Assembly: GCF_036621415.1 (NCBI RefSeq)
Contig: NZ_CP030941.1
Coordinates: 806,001 to 870,000, forward strand
DNA: 64,000 bases
Direction of reading: 5' to 3'
DNA from: Nitratireductor thuwali
GTDB lineage: Bacteria; Pseudomonadota; Alphaproteobacteria; Rhizobiales; Rhizobiaceae
Under the pieces are notes generated by a model that worked only from the letters and a program-made list of their open reading frames with translations, was not told the origin of the DNA and ran no database searches. The translations under genes and the position numbers were made by a program. This document shows, piece by piece, positions 56,721 to 64,000 of the stretch (positions are counted from its first letter, which is position 1; every line of letters starts with the position of its first letter).

Positions 56721-57813
56721 CCTGCCTTCCGCCGGCCCACCGCGCCACGAGGCGGCTGATCGGCGGGCCCAGGAGGAGCACGAACAGGAAGCGGGCCATC
56801 TGCAAGGCCATGATGAAGGAGATGTTCACGTTCTGCGAGGCGGCGGCGATGATGGCGACGGAATCCATCCCGCCGGGGCTGGTGGCCAGATAGGCCGTGA
56901 GCGGGTCGATGCCCCATTCCCAGTGGAGGAACCACGCAAGCCCGCCGCAAAAGGCCATCAGCGCCAATATGGAAAGCACCACCTGGGGCAGCGCCTTGAA
57001 GGCGGTGGCCAGCAGGGCGCGGTCGAATTTGAGGCCGATGGTCCAGCCGACCGCCACATAGCTCGCCCCCACGAGCCAGGGCGGCAGATCGATAGGCACG
57101 CCGAACCCATTATGGGCGAGCGCAGCGGCAACGAACGCGCCAACGAAATACGGCGCGGGAAGCCGGACGAGACGGCCGGCCAGCGCGCCCAGAAGGCCGA
57201 TCCCGAGCGTGATGCCGAGTGAAGCCGGATCGACCGGACCGAACCAGACGGTCTCAGGAACCTCGACGCCGGACGTGTCGACCCACAGCCGGGCGATCAG
57301 CGCGGCCGCCACCGTGACGAAGATGACACGCAGATACTGCATGAAGGCCACCAGCCGCGCATCCGCCCCGAAAGCGCCAGCCATCAGCACCATGGCGGTC
57401 GCGGCGCCCGGCGCCGAGCCCCAAACGGCCGTCGTTCCCGGGAGTATCTTCCAGCGGCTGACAAGCCAGCCGAGCAGGCTGCTCGCACTCACCGTCGCCA
57501 GCACCGTCAACAGGAGCACCGGCCAGATATCGGCGAAGGAGGCGAGCACCGCCGGCTCCAGCGCGCTGCCCACGACCAGGCCCACCATCGCCTGCGCCGA
57601 GGCGAAGACCAGCGTCGGCACCCGCACGGTAGCGCCGAGCGCGCCGACGAGGACCGCCGACAGCATGGGCCCGATCAGCAATGCGGCCGGCAGCGCCACC
57701 GCCAGCATGGCCGCCGTCAGCAGCGTCGTGATCGCCGCCAGGCAGAGCCATTGAAAGGACAGGGATCGGGCGGTGAGCGGTCCTATGGCGATCGGTTCGA
57801 TCGGTTCCGTCAT
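56704..57813 (-). CDS. AbrB-family membrane protein
   Basis: 369 residues, about ten membrane helices in two repeats. GPMLSAVLVGALGATVRVP and YLATSPGGMDSVAIIAAAS are typical of the AbrB/ammonia-monooxygenase-like transport family (unrelated to Bacillus AbrB). The substrate is unknown. The start could be ATG 57825 (4 residues earlier); GGAGGG fits the 57813 start only with long spacing. Overlaps the GFA gene by 17 bp tail to tail. Confidence 0.87.
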   Translation of the reverse strand: MTEPIEPIAIGPLTARSLSFQWLCLAAITTLLTAAMLAVALPAALLIGPMLSAVLVGALGATVRVPTLVFASAQAMVGLVVGSALEPAVLASFADIWPVLLLTVLATVSASSLLGWLVSRWKILPGTTAVWGSAPGAATAMVLMAGAFGADARLVAFMQYLRVIFVTVAAALIARLWVDTSGVEVPETVWFGPVDPASLGITLGIGLLGALAGRLVRLPAPYFVGAFVAAALAHNGFGVPIDLPPWLVGASYVAVGWTIGLKFDRALLATAFKALPQVVLSILALMAFCGGLAWFLHWEWGIDPLTAYLATSPGGMDSVAIIAAASQNVNISFIMALQMARFLFVLLLGPPISRLVARWAGGRQATGSF

Positions 57814-57884
57814 ACCTGCCGCCATCCCTCCGCTTGAATCACTATGCGATCTTTACAGCCTAACCGTCTGCTTCCAAAGAATTC

Positions 57885-58766
57885 CTAGCCGTTCTTCGCC
57901 TTGTGGTCGGGTTCCACGTGAATGGTGACCTGCGCCCCGGCGACGGCAGCTTCCAACGCGTCCTCGATCCGGTCGCAAATGTGATGCGACCGCTCCACCG
58001 TCATGTCGGCTGGGACGACGAGATGGAATTCGATGAAGCGCGCCCGTCCCGCTTCGCGGGTCTTGAGGTCGTGGAATTCGAGCGCGCCGTCGCAGTTCTC
58101 GCGAATGGTGCGCTCTATCTCGGCGAGGTCGCCGGACTCGACGGAGACGTCCATCAGCCCCTGCACCGAGGCGCTGACCATGTGCCAGCCGTGCCAGAGG
58201 ATGTTGAACGCAACGACCACGGCCATCAGCGGGTCGAGCCACAGCCAGCCGGTGGCGAGCGCCAGCAGCAGGCCGGCAATGACGCCGATAGAGGTCACCA
58301 CGTCGGTCCACAGATGCCGACCGTCGGCGACCAGCGCCGGCGACCGCGCCGCGCGCCCGGCCCGCACGAGAACGAATGCCCATGCGCCGTTGCCCACGGC
58401 CGCAAGCGCATTGATGGCAAGGCCGATGCCCGGCTCGCGCAGCGGCTGCGGAAAGGCAAACGCCATCACCGCTTCCTGAAGGATGAGCAGCGCCGCCACG
58501 GCGATCATCGCGCCTTCCAGAACCGCCGACAGATATTCGGCCTTGTGATGACCGAACGGGTGGTTGGCATCGGCGGGAATGTGCGAAACGCGGATCGCGT
58601 ACCAGGCCACGCCCGCCGCCACCACGTTTACGATGGATTCCATCGCGTCGGAGAACAGCGCGACCGACCCGGTGATCCACCAGGCGGCGAATTTGAGGAG
58701 CAGGATTCCGGCGCCGATGATGATGGACCAGAACGACAGCCGGCGAACCCTTGCGCTGGAAGCCAT
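57885..58766 (-). CDS. Cation diffusion facilitator transporter
   Basis: 293 residues. Six-helix CDF fold; metal-site residues in ALFSDAMESIVN (helix 2) and DGRHLWTDVVTS (helix 5), plus HPFGHHKAEYL in the loop, and a C-terminal ferredoxin-like domain (about 205-285) with HLVVPADMTVERSHHICDRIE. Exports Zn2+, Fe2+ or Mn2+ against protons. ATG 58766 has GGAG about 13 nt ahead; the longer TTG start at 58811 is less likely. 55 nt after trpE(G) on the same strand. Confidence 0.92.
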   Translation of the reverse strand: MASSARVRRLSFWSIIIGAGILLLKFAAWWITGSVALFSDAMESIVNVVAAGVAWYAIRVSHIPADANHPFGHHKAEYLSAVLEGAMIAVAALLILQEAVMAFAFPQPLREPGIGLAINALAAVGNGAWAFVLVRAGRAARSPALVADGRHLWTDVVTSIGVIAGLLLALATGWLWLDPLMAVVVAFNILWHGWHMVSASVQGLMDVSVESGDLAEIERTIRENCDGALEFHDLKTREAGRARFIEFHLVVPADMTVERSHHICDRIEDALEAAVAGAQVTIHVEPDHKAKNG

Positions 58767-58821
58767 GAGCGTGAAGTTCTCCGTCACTTCCGGTCCGGGA
58801 CCGGCAGTCAAGGCCTGCGCG

Positions 58822-61011
58822 TCAGGCCGCCTTGACCTTCGCCTTCTTCGGCAGATGCGCCACGACGTTTTCGATCATGCGCATGCCGGCATTCTGGCCC
58901 AGCGTCATGATCGATTCAGGATGGAATTGCACCGCCGCCACCGGCTCGCTTTCATGCTCGATGCCCATCACCACGCCGTCCTCCGTCTCCGCCGTCACCA
59001 CGAAAGCAGCCGGAAGGCGCGAGGGATCGGCGAAGATCGAGTGATAGCGGCCGACCGTAACCTCACTGGGCAGGCCCGAGAAGACCAGGCTGTTGCCGCC
59101 CACGCGGATGCGCGAGGGCTTGCCGTGCATGGGCTCGCGCAGATGCCGCAGTTCCCCGCCATAGGCCTGCACCAGCGCCTGCAGGCCGAGGCACACGCCG
59201 AAGATCGGCAGGCTGCGCGCCCGCGCCTTGCCGATGGTGGCGGCGCAGTCGAAGTCCTCCGGATTGCCCGGCCCCGGCGACAGCACCACGAGGTCCGGAT
59301 CGACCCGGTCGAAGACCGCTTCGGCGACGGGCGTGCGCACCGTCGTCACCGTCGCCCCCGTCTGCCGGAAGTAATTGGCCAGCGTGTGCACGAAGGAATC
59401 CTCGTGGTCGACGAGCAGGATGCGCACACCCTCGCCCACCTTCGCCGCCTCGCATGTTTCGTCCGCCATGTTCGATTTTCCCGCGTCGCGAATAGCCGCA
59501 ATCATCGCCGATGCCTTCAGTTCCGTCTCGGCTTCCTCTTCCTCCGGGTCCGAATCGTAGAGCAGCGTGGCGCCGGCGCGCACTTCCGCGATGCCGTCCT
59601 TGATGCGGATGGTGCGCAGTGTGAGACCCGTGTTCATGTCGCCGTTGAAATGCACCATGCCGACCGCCCCGCCATACCAGGCGCGCGGGCTCTTTTCGTT
59701 TTCCTCGATGAAGCGCATGGCCCACAGCTTGGGCGCGCCGGTGACCGTGACGGCCCAGGCGTGTGACAGGAAGGCGTCGAAGGCGTCCATGCCCTCGCGC
59801 AGCCGGCCCTCGATATGATCGACCGTGTGGATGAGGCGCGAATACATCTCGATCTGGCGCCGGCCGATGACGCGCACCGAGCCCGGCTCGCAGACCCGGC
59901 TCTTGTCGTTGCGGTCGACGTCCGAGCACATGGTCAGCTCGGACTCGTCCTTCTTTGAATTGAGCAGCTTCAATATCTGCTCCGAATCCGAGATCGCATC
60001 GTCGCCGCGCTTGATCGTGCCGGAAATGGGGCAGGTCTCCACGCGCCGGCCCGAGACGCGCACGAACATTTCGGGCGAGGCGCCGACGAGGTATTCCCGC
60101 TCGCCGAGATTGATGAAGAAGGAATAGGGGGACGGGTTGATCTTCTTCAGTTTGCGCGAGATCGCCGAGGGCGCGTTCTGGCAGCGCTCCAGGAACATCT
60201 GGCCCGGCACCACCTCGAAAAGGTCGCCGCGCAGGAAGCTCTCCTTGGCCTTTTCCACCAGCCTTGCATATTCGCCCGGCTCATGGTCGGCGCGCGGCGG
60301 CACGCGATCGGCCGCCTTGTAAGGCTCTTCCCCCCCGCCGCGCGGCAGGCCCGCCGTATCGAACCCCTCCCCGCCATAGTCGTAGCGGTCGTGCCATGCC
60401 CTTGCCGCATGGTGGTCGACCACAAGGATCTCGTCCGGCAAATAGAGCACGAGGTCGCGCTGGCTTTGCGGCCGCGCCAGCTTCAGCGTGACGGGATCGA
60501 ACTGAAAGGCGAGATCATAGCCGAACGCGCCGTAAAGGCCGAGATTGCCGTCCTGTTCCGTATGGAAAAGCGCGGTCACCGCCCTCAGGACGGTGAAGAC
60601 GGAAGGAACGCGGGAGCGCTCCTCCTCCGAGAAAATCTCCGCCGGCTCCGCCACGGCGAGCTCGATCCTGACAGGGGAGCGCGCAGTGACCGAGACGTCC
60701 GCAAGCGCATCGACCACGGGAGCGATGGCGCCAACCAGCACCTTGCCGCGCTCGTTGAGCGCCTCAATCTTTACGGCGCGGCCACGCGCGGAGATGACCA
60801 GCGGCGGATCGACGATCGCCGTATCCCACCGCGTATAGCGACCGGGATACTCGTAATTGGACGAGAACACCGCTCCCCTGCGCGAATCCAGCGCATCGAT
60901 ATAGGTGTCGATCGCGCCCTCATAGGCGGTGTCGCTGCGCCGCCTGGTGATGGCGATGCCGCCCGCGGTGGTAAATCGCTCGCCGCCGTCTTCCAGAACT
61001 TCCAGAACCAT
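58822..61011 (-). CDS. trpE: Anthranilate synthase, fused TrpE-TrpG
   Basis: 729 residues, the rhizobial fusion. The TrpE part (about 1-520) carries the chorismate site: [62 protein letters not shown] and YGGAVGM. The TrpG glutaminase (about 530-725) has [12 protein letters not shown] (nucleophilic Cys) and [10 protein letters not shown] (His, Glu). First committed step of Trp synthesis. GGGAG precedes ATG 61011. Expression is controlled by the attenuator at 61048-61165. Confidence 0.97.
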   Translation of the reverse strand: MVLEVLEDGGERFTTAGGIAITRRRSDTAYEGAIDTYIDALDSRRGAVFSSNYEYPGRYTRWDTAIVDPPLVISARGRAVKIEALNERGKVLVGAIAPVVDALADVSVTARSPVRIELAVAEPAEIFSEEERSRVPSVFTVLRAVTALFHTEQDGNLGLYGAFGYDLAFQFDPVTLKLARPQSQRDLVLYLPDEILVVDHHAARAWHDRYDYGGEGFDTAGLPRGGGEEPYKAADRVPPRADHEPGEYARLVEKAKESFLRGDLFEVVPGQMFLERCQNAPSAISRKLKKINPSPYSFFINLGEREYLVGASPEMFVRVSGRRVETCPISGTIKRGDDAISDSEQILKLLNSKKDESELTMCSDVDRNDKSRVCEPGSVRVIGRRQIEMYSRLIHTVDHIEGRLREGMDAFDAFLSHAWAVTVTGAPKLWAMRFIEENEKSPRAWYGGAVGMVHFNGDMNTGLTLRTIRIKDGIAEVRAGATLLYDSDPEEEEAETELKASAMIAAIRDAGKSNMADETCEAAKVGEGVRILLVDHEDSFVHTLANYFRQTGATVTTVRTPVAEAVFDRVDPDLVVLSPGPGNPEDFDCAATIGKARARSLPIFGVCLGLQALVQAYGGELRHLREPMHGKPSRIRVGGNSLVFSGLPSEVTVGRYHSIFADPSRLPAAFVVTAETEDGVVMGIEHESEPVAAVQFHPESIMTLGQNAGMRMIENVVAHLPKKAKVKAA

Positions 61012-61047
61012 TCTCTGCTCCCGTTTCCCGGCCGCCGGGAGGCCCGC

Positions 61048-61120
61048 AAACGAAAATGGCCGCCCGGTTTTCACCTGCGGCCAATCCATCAGTCACGCAC
61101 AAATGTGGCGCCGGCCGCTA
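61048..61120 (-). terminator. trpE(G) transcription attenuator
   Basis: Read on the minus strand: segment 2 GCGGCC (61118-61113) follows the leader stop; segment 3 GGCCGC (61082-61077); segment 4 GCGGCC (61063-61058), then ATTTTCGTTT. 3:4 is the terminator; 2:3 is the antiterminator; segment 1 spans the Trp codons (GTGGTGGTGGGCC) and can pair with segment 2 (GGCGCCAC). A ribosome stalled at Trp codons would free segment 2. Confidence 0.88.
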
Positions 61121-61165
61121 TGAGCGGGCCCACCACCACAGGTTTGCGTTCGCGACAATCATCAT
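61118..61165 (-). CDS. trpL: trp leader peptide
   Basis: 15 codons: MMIVANANLWWWARS, then TAG. Three consecutive Trp codons followed by Ala-Arg resemble the Sinorhizobium leader, which ends in WWWAR. Lies 106 nt before trpE(G). The second Met (61162) is also a possible start. Too short for standard gene calls. In S. meliloti both the attenuated RNA and the peptide have further regulatory roles; that is not shown here. Confidence 0.88.
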   Translation of the reverse strand: MMIVANANLWWWARS

Positions 61166-61172
61166 CGCGGAT

Positions 61173-61201
61173 TCAATAACGGGCAATCGGCAAGGCGGCA
61201 A
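61173..61201 (-). promoter_or_regulatory. Candidate trpL promoter
   Basis: Minus strand: TTGCCG (61201-61196), then 16-17 nt, then TTATTG/TATTGA (61179-61173), just before trpL. Boxes are imperfect, and the -10 is only about 8 nt from the leader ATG, which would imply a nearly leaderless trpL as is known in rhizobia. Confidence 0.4.
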
Positions 61202-61214
61202 GTCCTTTCGGCGC

Positions 61215-62000
61215 CTATGCGTCAAGGCCGCCGACCGCCCGGTCCCGCGCGGCGGACATGCGCCAACGCCGCAGAACGTGCATCACCAGCCAGGAAAATG
61301 CCGCCCATGCGGCCCCCAGCGCCCAGCCGGCGGCAACGTCGCTCGGCCAGTGGACGCCGAGATAGACGCGGCTGAGACCGACGATCAGCGCCACGAACAC
61401 GGCCACGGCAAGCACATAGGCGCGCACCCGGCGATCCTCGAAGAACTGGATGACGAGGGAGGCCAGCGTGAGATAGGCGACCATCGTCACCAGTGCGTGG
61501 CCGCTGGGAAAGCTGGCGGTATGCACCGCGTCGAGATGGTCGACCAGATCCGGGCGCGGCCGGTCGAAATATCCCTTGAGCGTCTGCGACAGGAGCGCGC
61601 CCGATCCGACCGACAGCACGGCATAGAGCGCCGGCCCATAGCGCCGGGTCACGAGGAACAATCCGACCACGGCCGCGAGCGTGAGGATGATCAGCGAATA
61701 TCCGCCGATGGCGGTGATCTCCAGCGCCATCTCCTGCACCCAGGGCGGCCCCAGGGGCTGGGCGGGATTGCCGGGCTCGCGCATCATGAGGAACAGCATC
61801 TGGTCGATCTGCCGCACCTCGCCTTCCGCCATTTCGTCGGCGATCGCCACGAAAGCGTAGACGCCCAGCGCAAAACCGGCCAACAGCGCCACCGGCAATG
61901 CCTGCTCGCGGCCCATCCTGGCGCCCCTGACCAGCCCCGTCAGCATGCGGGCTGTGAACGATCTATCCTGCACAGGGAACTCCTTCTTGCGAACGGTCAT
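61215..62000 (-). CDS. PAP2-family phosphatase
   Basis: 261 residues, about six membrane helices. The three-part phosphatase motif is complete: KGYFDRPRP, SFPSGHALVT and SRVYLGVHWPSDVAAGW. It likely dephosphorylates a lipid (phosphatidic acid, PGP or undecaprenyl-PP). No good ribosome site precedes ATG 62000; the true start may be the Met at residue 19 or 29. The end faces the trp promoter on the same strand. Confidence 0.9.
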   Translation of the reverse strand: MTVRKKEFPVQDRSFTARMLTGLVRGARMGREQALPVALLAGFALGVYAFVAIADEMAEGEVRQIDQMLFLMMREPGNPAQPLGPPWVQEMALEITAIGGYSLIILTLAAVVGLFLVTRRYGPALYAVLSVGSGALLSQTLKGYFDRPRPDLVDHLDAVHTASFPSGHALVTMVAYLTLASLVIQFFEDRRVRAYVLAVAVFVALIVGLSRVYLGVHWPSDVAAGWALGAAWAAFSWLVMHVLRRWRMSAARDRAVGGLDA

Positions 62001-62066
62001 CAGAACTAGTGTCGATCGGGAAAATCTCTCCTACATTAGGATATCACCAAGGACCGTGGAGCCCTC

Positions 62067-63182
62067 ATGACCTGGTCATTCAGCCTCGGCAGCATCGCCG
62101 GCACCGTTATCCGCATACATGTGACCTTTTTCCTGCTTCTGGTATGGATATGGTTCATGCACTACCAGATCGGCGGCACGGCGGCGGCCTGGGAAGGCGT
62201 CGCATTCGTCATTGCCATCTTCGCGTGCGTGGTGCTGCATGAATTCGGCCATGCATTCGCCGCAAGGCGCTTCGGCATCAAGACGCCGGACATCACACTG
62301 CTGCCCATCGGCGGCCTGGCCCGGCTCGAGCGCATGCCCGAAGAGCCCGGCCAGGAATTCATCATCGCCATTGCCGGTCCGCTCGTGAATGTCGTCATTG
62401 CGGGGCTGATCTTCGTGGCGCTCGGCGGCACGGCGGGCATCGAGCAGATGATGCAGGTGGAAAACCCGCGCACCGATTTCCTTGTGCGGCTGGCTGGCGT
62501 CAATGTCTTCCTGGTGCTCTTCAACATGATCCCCGCATTCCCGATGGATGGCGGGCGCGTGCTGCGCGCCGCGCTCGCCACCCGCATGAGCTGGCCGCGC
62601 GCCACCCAGATCGCCGCCAATATCGGCCAGGGGCTGGCGTTCCTGTTCGGTTTCCTGGGGTTGCTCTACAACCCGCTGCTGATCTTCATCGCCATCTTCG
62701 TCTACTTGGCCGCAGCGGCGGAAGCCCAGAACGCGCAGATACGCGACATCTCCAACAGCGTGCTGACAGGCGACGTGATGGTGACTGAATTCGCCGCGCT
62801 CGACCGCACGGCTACCATAGGCGATGCCATAGAGCGACTGCTGGCCACGACCCAGAACGAATTCCCCATCATCGACGCCGACGGCCGGATCGAAGGTTTG
62901 CTGACCCGCAACGACATGATCCTGGCGCTCAAGGAAAAAGGGCCCGACAGTCCCGTGGTCGCGGTCATGCAGACGGAACTGCCAACCATCCACCGGCGCC
63001 AGAGCCTGACGGAGGGCTTCAGGCTGATGCAATCGACGAGCGCGCCGGCGGTCGCCGTCCTCGACAGCCAGGGGCGGCTCGTCGGCCTGCTGACCCATGA
63101 AACGATCGGCGAGATGATGATGGTGCGCTCGGCCATGCCGGAAGGCTTCCGCCTGAGCCGGTTCCGCCGGCCCGCGCAATGA
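62067..63182 (+). CDS. M50 site-2-type metalloprotease with CBS domains
   Basis: 371 residues. An integral membrane protease core: H58-E59-x-x-H62 (VVLHEFGHAFAARRFG) and NMIPAFPMDGGRVLRA with the third zinc ligand Asp. Two CBS domains (about 245-355: GDVMVTEFAALDRTATIGDA; FPIIDADGRIEGLLTRND) may sense adenine nucleotides. The substrate is unknown. Divergent from the PAP2 gene across 66 bp. Confidence 0.93.
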   Translation: MTWSFSLGSIAGTVIRIHVTFFLLLVWIWFMHYQIGGTAAAWEGVAFVIAIFACVVLHEFGHAFAARRFGIKTPDITLLPIGGLARLERMPEEPGQEFIIAIAGPLVNVVIAGLIFVALGGTAGIEQMMQVENPRTDFLVRLAGVNVFLVLFNMIPAFPMDGGRVLRAALATRMSWPRATQIAANIGQGLAFLFGFLGLLYNPLLIFIAIFVYLAAAAEAQNAQIRDISNSVLTGDVMVTEFAALDRTATIGDAIERLLATTQNEFPIIDADGRIEGLLTRNDMILALKEKGPDSPVVAVMQTELPTIHRRQSLTEGFRLMQSTSAPAVAVLDSQGRLVGLLTHETIGEMMMVRSAMPEGFRLSRFRRPAQ

Positions 63183-63451
63183 GACGCTGCGCCGGCGCGG
63201 CAACTTGACAACACGTCCGCCGCGCACCACGTTGATGGGATGAGCATGCGCATACGAACCGTTCTTCTCAATTTCAGGGTGTGTCCCATCGCCGGACACT
63301 GACCCCCGGTTCGGTGCCGCGCCTCCGAGCCGAGGGGGCGTGCAGCCGCGAAGCTTGGACATCCCGGGCTGAACGACAGCAATTTACAGGCGCTTCCCAT
63401 CAACCCCCAACTGGCGGACGGCACGCGGTCGCGGTGCCGCGTGGAAAAGCA

Positions 63452-63865
63452 ATGACAAGCAGGACCGGGCGCAAGCCCCCGATAACCATCTCGCAGACGG
63501 ATCACGACAGGCTGCTCGGCCTGGCCGACGCGCTCGAGGACCGCGACCCGACGCTGGCCGAAACGATGGTCGCCGAGCTTGAGCGCGCGCGCGTCGTCGA
63601 GGATTCCGCCCTGCCCAAGACGGTCGTGCGCATGGGCACGACGCTCACCTATACCGCCGATGGCGGCGAGGAGACGACGGTGACGCTGGTCTATCCCGGC
63701 GAAGCCGACATCGAGGCCGGACGCATCTCCGTCACCACGCCCTTCGGCACCGCCCTCATCGGCCTTTCGGTCGGCCAGTCCATCGACTGGGAGGCCCGCA
63801 ACGGCAAGGTGCACCGGCTGACGGTGACCGAAATCCGCCAACCGGTGCCGGACAAGGGGGCCTGA
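63452..63865 (+). CDS. rnk: Regulator of nucleoside diphosphate kinase / GreA-GreB C-terminal domain
   Basis: 137 residues. An N-terminal helical part (ITISQTDHDRLLGLADALEDRD) and the GreA/B C-terminal domain (VVRMGTTLTYTADGGEETTVTLVYPGEAD; ISVTTPFGTALIGLSVGQSIDW). Rnk-like proteins bind RNA polymerase. ATG 63452 with GGAAAAG upstream is used; the extension to 63281 is non-coding in character. 270 bp behind the M50 gene; the gap shows nothing else. Confidence 0.9.
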   Translation: MTSRTGRKPPITISQTDHDRLLGLADALEDRDPTLAETMVAELERARVVEDSALPKTVVRMGTTLTYTADGGEETTVTLVYPGEADIEAGRISVTTPFGTALIGLSVGQSIDWEARNGKVHRLTVTEIRQPVPDKGA

Positions 63866-64000
63866 ACCTGCCAGGCCGTTCTCCCGAGCGGCCCTTGGGC
63901 CGGCCCGTCTCCAGCCGATAGCTTGTCCCGATAGCGCAAATGCCATGGCTCCAACCTGGTTAGCGGAGCGCCACGGGGCGCTCGCGTGCGTAGGGCGCGA

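Noticed and set aside
63966..63983. GAGCGCC/GGCGCTC inverted repeat at the right edge of the window
   Set aside because: Short arms in GC-rich DNA, no T run, and the context is cut off by the window end.

Overview
The window is a GC-rich chromosomal segment of an alphaproteobacterium, most likely Rhizobiales (Hyphomicrobiales) and close to Phyllobacteriaceae/Mesorhizobium. The pointers are a fused trpE(G) anthranilate synthase behind a Trp-Trp-Trp leader peptide, a BMFP/UbiK-type protein, the lgt-midA-pgeF and rplY-pth-ychF runs, the petABC order, and short palindromic repeats of the kind scattered through rhizobial genomes. Species cannot be fixed from the sequence alone. No tRNA, rRNA or CRISPR array was recognised.

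0-25 kb is mostly housekeeping. It holds csaA, ybjN-like and ubiK-like genes; lgt-midA-pgeF-M24 with overlapping or abutting ends; a lipoprotein; prs; rplY-pth-ychF; a CorA transporter; a peroxiredoxin; two MaoC-type genes; a subtilisin autotransporter; apt; the bc1 complex (petA-petB-petC, minus strand); a MarR/membrane-protein divergent pair; hemF; a GlcG/HbpS-like protein; and trmL. 25.9-29.6 kb carries two overlapping ABC exporter half-transporters, followed by a LysR regulator, cca-nudix-DUF1285 and, divergently, a four-gene MoxR-DUF58-DUF4159-membrane protein operon (33.8-40.8 kb).

40.8-43.35 kb is the mobile part. An IS630-family element (40925-43344, TA target, terminal inverted repeats) lies exactly at the end of a palindromic repeat and at the stop codon of a secreted hydroxyisourate hydrolase gene. 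It is itself split by a 1373-bp IS110/IS1111-group element. The 255-bp non-coding end of that inner element can be read as a bridge (seek) RNA. One loop carries two segments that match the two halves of the present insertion site, and a second loop carries segments that match the two ends of the element, with CA as the shared core dinucleotide. This is the most striking observation in the window.

43.8-58.8 kb mixes small detoxification, regulatory and unknown enzymes: GNAT, glutathionyl-hydroquinone reductase, Nudix, metallophosphoesterase, ArsR-SRPBCC, HxlR/hydrolase, SnoaL, DUF899, serine hydrolase, YciI, GFA, AbrB and CDF. leuA sits among them. 58.8-61.2 kb is trpE(G) with a complete attenuator (leader peptide MMIVANANLWWWARS, competing GCGGCC/GGCCGC segments, U-rich terminator). 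The window closes with PAP2, an M50 protease with CBS domains, and rnk.
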